Assembly (NCBI GenBank): GCA_937968015.1
Contig: CALBSO010000143.1
Location: forward strand, 1 to 64,000
Reading direction: 5' to 3'
From: an uncultured Thermomicrobia bacterium
GTDB taxonomy: Bacteria > Chloroflexota > Chloroflexia > Thermomicrobiales > JALYUS01
DNA: 64,000 nucleotides
Within the stretch, counting starts at the first letter, position 1. Each line of letters starts with the position of its first letter. The translations under genes and the position numbers were made by a program. Positions 15,456 through 23,080 of the stretch are shown here, piece by piece. Under the pieces are notes generated by a model. That model had not been told where the DNA came from. It ran no database searches and saw only the letters and a program-made list of their open reading frames with translations.

Positions 15456-15514
15456 CAGCAATTCGCCCCCGCGAATAGGGGGATCGCAGGCAGTACGCAC
15501 AGGGAGGGTTTATC

Positions 15515-15868
15515 GTGCGGCATCGGAAGGCAGGGCGCCATTTGGGGCGCAACTCGGGCCAGCGCAAAGCGTTGATGCGCGGATTGATGAACAGCCTCGT
15601 CCTCAATGAGCGGATCATCACGACCGAGGCGAAGGGCAAGAATGTCCAGCCGCAGGTCGAGAAGATCATCACCATCGCGCGGGAGGACACCGAGGCGCAC
15701 CGCCGCCTCGTGATGGCGAAACTCGCCAACCCGCTCGCGACGCTGAAGTTGTTCGAGGAGATTGGGCCGCGCTTCGAGGGGCAGCCGGGGGGGTACACGC
15801 AATTGTTCCATCTCGGTCAGCGCCAGGGCGACGGCGCGCCGATGGTCGTGTTGCGGTTGATGGAGTAA
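15515..15868 (+). CDS. rplQ: 50S ribosomal protein L17
   Basis: L17 is a 50S protein near the tunnel exit. It begins MRHRKAGRHLGRNSGQRKALMRGLMNSLVLNERIITTEAKGK, given here as residues 1-43, which is the family signature, and ends GDGAPMVVLRLME. The 117 residues match the usual length. The start codon is GTG 15515 behind AGGGAGGGTTTATC. It follows rpoA by 59 bases and precedes truA by 9. Confidence 0.97.
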   Translation: MRHRKAGRHLGRNSGQRKALMRGLMNSLVLNERIITTEAKGKNVQPQVEKIITIAREDTEAHRRLVMAKLANPLATLKLFEEIGPRFEGQPGGYTQLFHLGQRQGDGAPMVVLRLME

Positions 15869-15877
15869 GGTCGCGCG

Positions 15878-16648
15878 GTGTACCGCCTCCGGTTGACGCT
15901 TGCCTACGATGGCGCGGCGTTCGCGGGATCGCAGATCCAGCCGGGGCAGCGGACGGTGCAGGGCGAGATCGAGCGCGCGCTGACGACGCTTGAGGGGCAG
16001 CCGGTTCGGGCGATCTTCGCCGGTCGGACGGATACCGGGGTCCACGCGGTCGGCCAAGTGGCGCACGCGGATGTACATCGCGAGCGCGAGCCGGAGACGT
16101 GGCGGCAGGGAGTGAATGGCATTCTGCCTGCCGATGTGCGTGTTACCAATCTAACCGTCGTTCCAGATCGCTTCCACGCTCGCTACGACGCGACGTGGCG
16201 GCAGTATCGCTACATGGTCTGGAACGGCGAAGTCCAGTCGCCGCTCGTACGTGGCACGATGTGGCACCGGCGTCGTTCGCTTGATGTCGCGGCAATGAAC
16301 GCGGCCTCACGAACGCTGGTCGGCACGCACGATTACGCGGCATTCGCGGGCGGCGCGAAGGGTCTTCCGGAGAGGGAAGCCGGGACCGTGCGGACGATGC
16401 GGGTGGCGGAGTGGACAACAGAGCGACGCCCGGAGGCGATTGCGGGCCTCGCTCTGGTGTTCACGATTGAAGGGAACGGCTTCTTGCCGCACATGGTGCG
16501 GAATATGGTGGGATCGCTCGTTCACATCGGGACGGGTGACGTGCCGGTGCAGTGGATCGAGACGCTGCTCTCCGCAAGAGACCGACGGCTGGCGGCGCCG
16601 ACCGCGCCGCCTCACGGATTAATCCTCTGGCAGGTGCGATACGACTGA
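15878..16648 (+). CDS. truA: tRNA pseudouridine(38-40) synthase TruA
   Basis: TruA converts uridines 38-40 of tRNA anticodon arms to pseudouridine. LTLAYDGAAFAGSQIQPGQRTVQGEIE opens the protein and FAGRTDTGVHAVGQVAH (about residues 46-62) contains the catalytic Asp. RYMVWNG and GNGFLPHMVRNMVGSLVHIG near the C-terminus are also conserved. GTG 15878 starts 9 bases after rplQ. 256 residues is normal. This rplQ-truA-rplM-rpsI order is common in Gram-positive-like bacteria. Confidence 0.95.
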   Translation: MYRLRLTLAYDGAAFAGSQIQPGQRTVQGEIERALTTLEGQPVRAIFAGRTDTGVHAVGQVAHADVHREREPETWRQGVNGILPADVRVTNLTVVPDRFHARYDATWRQYRYMVWNGEVQSPLVRGTMWHRRRSLDVAAMNAASRTLVGTHDYAAFAGGAKGLPEREAGTVRTMRVAEWTTERRPEAIAGLALVFTIEGNGFLPHMVRNMVGSLVHIGTGDVPVQWIETLLSARDRRLAAPTAPPHGLILWQVRYD

Positions 16649-16714
16649 GGCGATGAAGAACGGGAGAACGATGCGCGGTGGGATGGACGCCGCAGACGCG
16701 GGAGAAATGAGCAG

Positions 16715-17215
16715 ATGCCGACATTGACAACGACAACCTATTCGCCGAAGGCGGCGGAGGTTCAACACAACTGGTACATCGTGGATGCCAACGGCCATAC
16801 GCTGGGTCGCCTGGCGACGGAAGTCGCGCGCATCCTGCGGGGCAAGCACAAGCCGGTCTTTGCCGAACATATGGACATGGGCGACTACGTCATTGTGATC
16901 AATGCGGAGAAGATCGCGGTGACGGGCAAGAAGCCGACGCAGAAGATCTACTACCGGCACTCGAACTATCCCGGCGGTTTCAAGCAGCCGACCTATGCGG
17001 AGGTTATGAAGAAATTCCCCAACCGGATTATCGAGTCGGCGGTAAAGGGGATGCTGCCGCATAACCGGCTCGGCAAGCAGCAGTATATGAAGTTGAAGGT
17101 CTACGCCGGCGCGACGCACCCGCATGAGGCGCAGAAGCCGGAACCTTTGGAGATCAAGGAAAACGTCGCGCGGGCGCAGGCTCGGCTGGCGGTCGTGCGC
17201 GGCGAAAGCGCGTAG
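16715..17215 (+). CDS. rplM: 50S ribosomal protein L13
   Basis: L13 is an early 50S assembly protein. The protein (166 residues) has HNWYIVDANGHTLGRLATEVARILRGKHKP, NAEKIAVTGKKPTQKIYYRHSNYPGG and the ending VKGMLPHNRLGKQQYMKLKVYAGATHPHEAQKPE, split along residues 20-145. It is about 20 residues longer than usual through both termini. ATG 16715 stands 11 bases from a weak GGGAG site. Its stop lies in a small heptamer-type repeat (17206-17227). Confidence 0.97.
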   Translation: MPTLTTTTYSPKAAEVQHNWYIVDANGHTLGRLATEVARILRGKHKPVFAEHMDMGDYVIVINAEKIAVTGKKPTQKIYYRHSNYPGGFKQPTYAEVMKKFPNRIIESAVKGMLPHNRLGKQQYMKLKVYAGATHPHEAQKPEPLEIKENVARAQARLAVVRGESA

Positions 17216-17227
17216 CGCGTAGCGCTT
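17206..17227. repeat. Short heptamer repeat at the rplM stop codon
   Basis: AGCGCGT, AGCGCGT and AGCGCTT follow each other at 17207-17227, and the ends AAGCGC / GCGCTT are complementary. The TAG stop of rplM (17213-17215) spans the first unit boundary. The unit sequence differs from elements A-E, but the 7-base period and the place at a stop codon just before a Shine-Dalgarno (AAGAGAGGG) are the same. Confidence 0.5.
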
Positions 17228-17242
17228 AAGAGAGGGAAACCA

Positions 17243-17659
17243 GTGGTAACGACAGCGCAGCAATTGACGGGCCAGTATCATAACGCCGTTGGCCGCCGCA
17301 AGAGCGCCATTGCCCGCGTGCGTCTCTATCCAGGCACGGGCGAGGTAGTTGTGAATGGGAAAGATGTGCGCGACTACTTCGGTGGCCGCGAACTGCATCA
17401 GATCACGATCAACACGCCGCTCCGCATCACGAATACGAGCGACCGCTTCACGGTGAGCGTGAAAGTCATCGGCGGCGGTGTCAGCGGGCAGGCTGGCGCA
17501 ATCCGGCACGGCATCGCCCGCGCGCTCTGCCGCTTCGATCCCGAAATGCGCACGACATTGAAGCGGGCGGGCCTCCTCACGCGCGACGCGCGGGTGAAGG
17601 AACGCAAGAAGGTCGGCCTCAAGCGGGCCCGCAAGGCGCCTCAGTACACCAAGCGCTAA
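17243..17659 (+). CDS. rpsI: 30S ribosomal protein S9
   Basis: S9 is a 30S head protein whose C-terminal tail reaches P-site tRNA. The 138 residues contain YHNAVGRRKSAIARVRLYPGTGEVVVNGK, GGGVSGQAGAIRHGIARALCRFDPEMR and end in GLKRARKAPQYTKR, the tail with the conserved terminal Lys-Arg. Start GTG 17243 follows AGAGAGGGAAACCA. It is the last gene of the ribosomal cluster and is followed by a strong terminator. Confidence 0.97.
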   Translation: MVTTAQQLTGQYHNAVGRRKSAIARVRLYPGTGEVVVNGKDVRDYFGGRELHQITINTPLRITNTSDRFTVSVKVIGGGVSGQAGAIRHGIARALCRFDPEMRTTLKRAGLLTRDARVKERKKVGLKRARKAPQYTKR

Positions 17660-17671
17660 ACATTGCGTCGA

Positions 17672-17705
17672 AACGCCGCCCCGACGTCGGGGCGGCGTTC
17701 TTTTG
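17672..17705 (+). terminator. Rho-independent terminator of the ribosomal cluster
   Basis: AACGCCGCCCCGAC at 17672-17685 is the exact reverse complement of 17686-17699, followed by CTTTTG. It sits 12 bases after the rpsI stop. The minus-strand gene ending at 17725 converges on it, so it may also help to stop that transcript. Confidence 0.88.
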
Positions 17706-17724
17706 CGTAGAGAGGTCTTCGTCG

Positions 17725-18621
17725 TTACCCCTCGTTCTCAAACGGGGCCCGCACACGCCGTGTCCGGTGCGCCTCATCGAGAGGAGACCCCGCTGGCGAA
17801 AGATGCTCGCGCACGAACGATACGGCGTTCCAGGTACGCTGGAGCGCGTGAAGACTCCGCCAGGAGGCAAGAGCGACAGGGGAGAGTTCGAGCGTCACGG
17901 CGCCGCGGTACCCTTTCGCGCGCACATGTTGCAGGAATAGAGCGAGTGGCAGCGCGCCCGACCCCGGTAGTTGATGCTCGCGGGTGAGCGAGTTCAAGAT
18001 GCCGGAGGCAATCGCCGGTGGCTCGTCGCGCCGATCACTCAAGTGGATGTTCGCCAAACGTGGATAGACCACATCGAGCGCGGCGATGATGTCAAGGCCG
18101 AACGCCGCCGCGTGCGCCGTATCCAACGTAATGCCGAGATTCCATTCCTCACACACGCGGTACAAATTCTGGAGCCGGTCGAGGAAGTCTAATCGTGGCC
18201 GCGGTTGCACCGTGCCACGGTTCTCGATGGCCAGGCGCACACCCGTTTTCTTGAGGATTTCCGTCACTTCGCCGATCGTATGGAAGAATGCACGCCCGCG
18301 CTCGGTATGGAGGCCCGGCCCGCCGACCGCATGCATGACGAGCACACGACAGCCCGGAATCCGGCGTGCATAGTTCGCGGCGGCGATCATATCAGCATGC
18401 ACATGCTGACGAGCATTGACGAAGCGAATGGGCGGATGGACGGACCGTATCGGCACCTGATGCATCTCTGTGGCGTGGATCGCTGCCTCCGGCCCCTCGG
18501 ACAGCAGCCGGTTGGTGAGCATCAGTTCAAGCCCGTCCGCGCCTGCCTGCCGGGCGATGCTCGCGGCACTGCCGATGCCGCGCGGTGTGAGACTGCCCGT
18601 CGAAAGGAGAATATCCATCAT
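17725..18621 (-). CDS. Sugar phosphate isomerase/epimerase family (TIM barrel)
   Basis: The protein belongs to the xylose-isomerase-like TIM-barrel family (AP-endonuclease 2 superfamily), which isomerises or epimerises sugars with a divalent metal. Visible ligand-type residues are Glu in LAIENRGT, Asp and His in GITLDTAHAAA, His in NIHLSDRRDE and Glu in VTLELSP. I chose ATG 18621 because GGAGCGGACAG lies just upstream; the reading frame is open back to 18720. It has 298 residues. It diverges from the sugar ABC transporter, which suggests a shared substrate, but the substrate is unknown. Confidence 0.78.
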   Translation of the reverse strand: MMDILLSTGSLTPRGIGSAASIARQAGADGLELMLTNRLLSEGPEAAIHATEMHQVPIRSVHPPIRFVNARQHVHADMIAAANYARRIPGCRVLVMHAVGGPGLHTERGRAFFHTIGEVTEILKKTGVRLAIENRGTVQPRPRLDFLDRLQNLYRVCEEWNLGITLDTAHAAAFGLDIIAALDVVYPRLANIHLSDRRDEPPAIASGILNSLTREHQLPGSGALPLALFLQHVRAKGYRGAVTLELSPVALASWRSLHALQRTWNAVSFVREHLSPAGSPLDEAHRTRRVRAPFENEG

Positions 18622-18798
18622 CTGTCCGCTCCGGCTATCGGCTGTTTGCTCCGCCCGCCCGGTGTGGGCCAGCGCGTGCGGGATAGTGCCAAGTCTACCA
18701 TCACGTGCCAACGGGAACAAGGTTGAAACGCCGGTATCTCACGGCGAATGACGGCCCGCGCAATTGATTACGCCCATAAATTCCATTTGTATGATTAG

Positions 18799-18827
18799 TA
18801 GACAGCAGATGGGGCGTACGCTATACT
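18799..18827 (+). promoter_or_regulatory. Candidate promoter of the sugar ABC transporter operon
   Basis: TAGACA (18799-18804) and TATACT (18822-18827) are separated by exactly 17 bases, a good vegetative-sigma pattern. It lies 62 bases upstream of the first permease start. No clear operator palindrome was seen in the divergent region 18622-18889. Confidence 0.55.
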
Positions 18828-18889
18828 GCGGCGAATCCAAATCATGTCTCTGGCGGGGCGGGTCAATCGAAATATAGACGGGGGATTGA

Positions 18890-19825
18890 GTGGCAATTGC
18901 TATCGGCGCTCGGAAGCGCAGTCATGTAAGCAGTCGTGGCGTCGTGTTCCGGTCGCGGGTACTCGGCTATCTCCTCCTCGCACCCGCGATGATCTATATC
19001 ATTGGCCTCGTTGCCGTACCGTTCTTTTTGGCGCTCAAATTCAGTCTCACGGATGCGACCGTGAGTAATCTGAATGGGGTGCGCGGCTTCATCGGGTTGG
19101 AGAACTTCACCGGACTCCTCAAGGATCAGACATTCCGTGCGGCCCTGCGGAACACGATCATCTACTCGCTGGTGACCGCAGTCGTCAACTCGATCCTTGG
19201 AACGACGCTGGCATTCATCCTGCTCGCAAAGTTCCGGGGCAAGAAGATCGTCCGCTATCTCGTTCTCCTCCCGTGGACGATCCCGATCGCGCTGACGATT
19301 CAGGCGTGGAAATGGATGTTCCACCCGCAGTACAGCGTCCTCAACTGGCTCGGCAAGCACACGCACATCATCACCGCGCAGTACGGCATTCAGTGGCTCG
19401 GCCAGCCAAAATCGGCGATGGCGTCCATCATCATGGTAAACGTCTGGCGCAATTTCCCCTTCTCGGCGGTCATTCTGCTCGCCGGCCTCACCTCCATACC
19501 GCAGGACATCATTGATGCCGCGAAGATTGACGGCGCGAACTGGTTCACGCGTTACCGGAAAATCATCGTGCCGATGATCGCGCCGATCCTCTTTATCGGC
19601 TTGCTCTTCAACCTCGTCTTCAACTTCACCGACCTGACGATCGTCTTCCTCCTCACGCAGGGAGGGCCGGGCAATGCGACGGAGGTGCTCGCGACGTACG
19701 CGTTCAAGGTCGGCATTGCGTCCGGGCAACTGGGGAGAGGTGCGGCCGTGACGCTCTTCCTCTTCCCGATCCTGTTCCTCTTCTCGATCGTCTTTCTCCG
19801 TCAGTTGCGTAAGAGGGAGATCTAA
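18890..19825 (+). CDS. Carbohydrate ABC transporter permease, MalF type
   Basis: This is an inner-membrane permease of a CUT1-type sugar importer. It has about six hydrophobic segments, and the EAA loop reads IDAAKIDGANWFTRYRKIIVPMI (residues 203-225), which docks the ATPase. The start is GTG 18890, after GGGGGATTGA; 311 residues fit the family. It is followed after 2 bases by the partner permease. No ATPase gene is present nearby, so a shared MsmK-type ATPase encoded elsewhere is likely. Confidence 0.9.
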   Translation: MAIAIGARKRSHVSSRGVVFRSRVLGYLLLAPAMIYIIGLVAVPFFLALKFSLTDATVSNLNGVRGFIGLENFTGLLKDQTFRAALRNTIIYSLVTAVVNSILGTTLAFILLAKFRGKKIVRYLVLLPWTIPIALTIQAWKWMFHPQYSVLNWLGKHTHIITAQYGIQWLGQPKSAMASIIMVNVWRNFPFSAVILLAGLTSIPQDIIDAAKIDGANWFTRYRKIIVPMIAPILFIGLLFNLVFNFTDLTIVFLLTQGGPGNATEVLATYAFKVGIASGQLGRGAAVTLFLFPILFLFSIVFLRQLRKREI

Positions 19826-19827
19826 CC

Positions 19828-20733
19828 GTGGCCGTCAACGAAGCGATCGCCTCCCTCGCGCCCAAGCAGGATACGGCGCAACGCGTTGCGCCGGTATCGG
19901 CCGGCGCGGTCATTCGACGCATCCTCCTCCTGCTTGGGATACTCGTCTTCGTCGTCGTCGCGATTTTTCCCGTCTATTACATGATCATCACGACCTTCAA
20001 GGCGAATGATGACCTGTATAACCTCACGCACTTCCCGCTCTGGTTTACGGATAAGGCGACCTTCGGGCATGTGCAGTACCTCTTCCAGAAGACCGAGTTC
20101 AGGCGCTGGCTGATCAACTCCTATTTGATCGCTCTCGGGACCGTCGTCATTACGGTGCTCACTGCCGTCCCGGCCGGATACGCACTGGCGCGCTTGAACC
20201 TGCCGGGCGCGGGGCCGCTCTCCATCGGCATTTTCCTCACCTACCTCGTGCCGCCGTCGCTCTTGTTCATCCCACTTTCTCAAGTAGTGTCGCGGTTGCA
20301 CCTGATTGACAATATCTGGGCGCTGGTCGTCATCTACCCAACGTTCACAATCCCGTTTTGTACGTGGCTGATGATGGGATTCTTCAAGACGATTCCCTTT
20401 GACATCGAGGAGGCCGCGCTGATTGATGGCTGCAACCGCATCCAGGCGATCCGGCGCGTTGTCCTGCCGCTCAGCCGTGCCGGCATTTTCTCGATCATGA
20501 TGTTCGCCTTCACGCTCGCGCTCCAGGAATTCATCTATGCCCTCGTCTTTATCCATGGCAAGGAGAGCAAGCCGGTGACGCTCGGCGTCGTGACGGACCT
20601 CATTCGTGGTGATGTCTTTTACTGGGGTGAGTTGATGGCGGGCGGGATCATCGCCGGGCTGCCCGTCGCGATTCTCTATAACTTCTTCCTCGATGACTTC
20701 ATCGCGGGCATCACGGCCGGCTCAGTCAAGTAA
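19828..20733 (+). CDS. Carbohydrate ABC transporter permease, MalG type
   Basis: The second permease of the importer has 301 residues. It contains an N-terminal membrane segment after residue 28 (RILLLLGILVFVVVAIFPVYYM), six segments in all, and the EAA loop EEAALIDGCNRIQAIRRVVLPLSR near residue 193-216. GTG 19828 follows AAGAGGGAGATCTAACC within the end of the first permease. It presumably forms a heterodimer with the MalF-type partner. The solute-binding protein follows 225 bases later. Confidence 0.9.
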   Translation: MAVNEAIASLAPKQDTAQRVAPVSAGAVIRRILLLLGILVFVVVAIFPVYYMIITTFKANDDLYNLTHFPLWFTDKATFGHVQYLFQKTEFRRWLINSYLIALGTVVITVLTAVPAGYALARLNLPGAGPLSIGIFLTYLVPPSLLFIPLSQVVSRLHLIDNIWALVVIYPTFTIPFCTWLMMGFFKTIPFDIEEAALIDGCNRIQAIRRVVLPLSRAGIFSIMMFAFTLALQEFIYALVFIHGKESKPVTLGVVTDLIRGDVFYWGELMAGGIIAGLPVAILYNFFLDDFIAGITAGSVK

Positions 20734-20958
20734 GGGAGCGAGACTGGCCGCTGTGGGTGGCGGCGCGCCGGCAGGGTGTGAAGGAAATCTTGGTGGGCCG
20801 TGGCAGTGAGAGGAGGCGTCGCGCGGGAATGGGTTGGACGAGCGGCATGATCGTAGGCTGATGCGCCCGCGCTGCTCGTTAATTGTCGCAACGCTTATGG
20901 GGCGCAGAGCGTCACAGGTTGAACGGTTCGGTATCGGTAGTTTCAGGAGGGAAGACAG

Positions 20959-22449
20959 ATGGATGATCGTGATCTTCGGTTCGGGCGTGCTGCCCTTTCT
21001 CGACGGGGCTTTCTCGGCGGCGCCGCTGCCGCCGCGGTAACAGCCATTCTTGCCGCCTGCGGCGGCAGCAGCGCCACCAGTACGCCGAAACCGGCGGCTG
21101 CGACCACGGCGCCAGCCGCCGCGACGACCGCGCCGGTTGCTACGACCGCAACGGGCAGTGCCGCAGCCGGTGGTAGCGCGACGAGCGCACCGGCGGCAGG
21201 CGGACCGACGAAAAAGACGGGTGATCCCAATGTGAAGTATGCCGGCCCGACGATTGAAAAGGGCGGCACGCTGAAGATCCTCATGTGGAGCCACTATGTC
21301 CCGGCCTTTGACACCGACTATTTTGACAAGTGGGCGACCGACTGGGGCACGAAGAATGGCCTCAAAGTGACGGTTGACCATGTGCCGACCGCTACCGTCG
21401 TCACGTCGGCGGCGGCGGATATCGCGATCAAGGGCGGGCACGACCTCACGCAATTGCAGGAGGCCACTACCCCGCATCTCTTCGCGGAGAATCTCATTGA
21501 CGTCTCCGCCGCGGCAAACTACCTCGACAAGAAGTACGGTGGCTACGTTGCAGCGGCCAAACAAGTCGGGCAGGTGAACGGCGTCTGGAAGAGTGTGCCG
21601 GACTTCGTCATCCCGTACCCCGCGATTTACCGCAAGGACTACTTCGACGCCGCCGGTATTACCAAGCCGGTGGACACCTGGGATGACCTCCTCAAGGCCG
21701 GGACGGCGCTGAAGAAGGCGGGGCATCCGGTCGGCTTGGCGATCAACCAGGGCGGCGGCGACTCGAATAGCCATATGATGTCCATCATGCTTGGTTTCGG
21801 CGCCAAATGGGTCGAGGCGGATGGGAAAACGATCGCGATCAACTCGCAGGAGACGAAGGACGCGATCAACTATGTCGTCCAACTCTACAACAATGCGATG
21901 ACGCCGGAAGTGCTCGCCTGGGATGATTCCGGCAACAACCTCTATCTCACCTCGGGCGCGGGTAGCTATATCTTGAACCCGATCAGCGCCTATCTGTCCG
22001 CGAGCAAGGCGGTTCAGGACGCCAGCCAGTTCTCGGCGCCACCGGCCGGGCCGAAGGGTCGCTTCATGATCGCATCGGGGCCGTTCTCGTGGGGCGTGTG
22101 GAACTGGTCGAAGCAGCAGGGCGCGGCGCAGCAGTTCATCATTGACCACATGGATGACTGGCTGGCTGGGACGAAGGCGAATCAGGGGTACGAACTGCCC
22201 GTATTGAATGACTGGCTCGTCAAGCCGATGCCGGTTCTCAGTGAGGTGCCGAAATACTCCAGCCTCCAGGACGTAGTCAACGATAAGAGCACCGTCATCA
22301 TCGGCTATCCGGGTCCACCGAACGCGCAAGCCGGTCAGGTCGCCAGCACCTACATTATCCCGCAGATGTTTGCGAAGGCCGTTAATGGTGCGAAGCCGGA
22401 AGACGCGATCAAGTTTGCCGAGGATCAACTGAAGACGGTCTACAAGTAA
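20959..22449 (+). CDS. Extracellular sugar-binding lipoprotein of the ABC transporter
   Basis: This is the substrate-binding component. The N-terminus has a twin-arginine-like SRRGFLGG (residues 14-21), a hydrophobic Ala-rich stretch and the lipobox LAAC with Cys34, so it is probably exported by Tat and lipid-anchored. A Thr/Ala/Pro linker (about residues 40-85) separates the anchor from the binding domain, which starts at GGTLKILMWSHYVPAFD and fits the type-1 solute-binding family of CUT1 systems. The length of 496 is normal with the linker. ATG 20959 follows AGGAGGGAAGACAG. A terminator lies 16 bases after the stop. Confidence 0.88.
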   Translation: MDDRDLRFGRAALSRRGFLGGAAAAAVTAILAACGGSSATSTPKPAAATTAPAAATTAPVATTATGSAAAGGSATSAPAAGGPTKKTGDPNVKYAGPTIEKGGTLKILMWSHYVPAFDTDYFDKWATDWGTKNGLKVTVDHVPTATVVTSAAADIAIKGGHDLTQLQEATTPHLFAENLIDVSAAANYLDKKYGGYVAAAKQVGQVNGVWKSVPDFVIPYPAIYRKDYFDAAGITKPVDTWDDLLKAGTALKKAGHPVGLAINQGGGDSNSHMMSIMLGFGAKWVEADGKTIAINSQETKDAINYVVQLYNNAMTPEVLAWDDSGNNLYLTSGAGSYILNPISAYLSASKAVQDASQFSAPPAGPKGRFMIASGPFSWGVWNWSKQQGAAQQFIIDHMDDWLAGTKANQGYELPVLNDWLVKPMPVLSEVPKYSSLQDVVNDKSTVIIGYPGPPNAQAGQVASTYIIPQMFAKAVNGAKPEDAIKFAEDQLKTVYK

Positions 22450-22465
22450 CGGAACTGACCACAAA

Positions 22466-22494
22466 CCCCCACCGTTGACTACGGTGGGGGCTTT
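22466..22494 (+). terminator. Terminator after the ABC transporter operon
   Basis: CCCCCACCGT (22466-22475) pairs perfectly with ACGGTGGGGG (22481-22490) around a 5-base loop and is followed by CTTT. On the other strand the stem is followed by TTTGT, so it may act on the converging minus-strand gene too. Confidence 0.8.
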
Positions 22495-22514
22495 CACTGA
22501 GCCTCTGTTTCCCA

Positions 22515-22544
22515 GGTGGTGGCGGGCTTCAGCCTGCCACCACC
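22515..22544. repeat. GC-rich palindromic repeat (GGTGGCGGGCTT family), copy 1
   Basis: GGTGGTGGCGGGCT (22515-22528) is complementary to AGCCTGCCACCACC (22531-22544) with one G-T pair. It shares the core GGTGGCGGGCTT..GCCTGCCACC with the inverted repeat upstream of grpE at 47775-47825. The two are in non-coding DNA next to unrelated genes. Confidence 0.6.
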
Positions 22545-22579
22545 AACACCGTATCGGCTCAAGAGCACGGAAATCCTCT

Positions 22580-23011
22580 CTAATCTCCGCTGTCGTTCTC
22601 CTTGCCTTTGCCTTTCACGGTATCGTGCTGCCCATTCTGATTGCCGTTGACGACAGGCGCCGATCGTACTGGTTGCGCGACCACGGGCACGGCCGGTGGG
22701 ATCGGCGTGGACGGCGCGACAGTCGGCGGCGGCTCGGTTGGCGGTATGGCCGTTGGTGATGGCTGCCTGGTGGCGAGTGGCGTGGGTGTCGGCACGCCCG
22801 GCGGGGCCGTCGCCACGACCGATTGTTCCGTGGGCGCCGCGACGTGTTCCAGCGCCGCACTATGTCGGTGTAGGCCGACCAGTATGCCGGCAATCACCGC
22901 GAGGAGGGCGAGGAACGCATAGAGGAAAGCGAGCCGCTGGGTGCGGCGATGATTCGGGAGCGGTGCCGTTGTCGTCGCGCTCGTCTCATTAATCGTCGGT
23001 GCAACAGCCAT
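22580..23011 (-). CDS. Membrane-anchored Pro/Thr-rich protein, function unknown
   Basis: I do not recognise this protein. ATG 23011 (MAVAPTINETS) follows AGGAGTGTGTTTGGT; an earlier in-frame start at 23044 lacks a site. It has 143 residues with a short N-terminal part, one membrane helix at about residues 27-46 (LAFLYAFLALLAVIAGILV), then a Pro/Thr/Val-rich extracytoplasmic stretch and a charged C-terminus (KGKGKENDSGD). The topology suggests an N-in anchored surface protein or linker. It is followed downstream on the other side by the palindromic repeat at 22515. Confidence 0.6.
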   Translation of the reverse strand: MAVAPTINETSATTTAPLPNHRRTQRLAFLYAFLALLAVIAGILVGLHRHSAALEHVAAPTEQSVVATAPPGVPTPTPLATRQPSPTAIPPTEPPPTVAPSTPIPPAVPVVAQPVRSAPVVNGNQNGQHDTVKGKGKENDSGD

Positions 23012-23080
23012 ACCAAACACACTCCTGCGTCGTATCCCGCTCACGTATATGCAGGAGCGGTGCCAACGGCCCTATTCGAA

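Noticed and set aside
20722..22497. A 591-codon minus-strand frame opposite the sugar-binding protein
   Set aside because: The plus strand has a full lipoprotein with lipobox and Shine-Dalgarno; the opposite frame is Arg/His/Leu-rich and without a ribosome-binding site.
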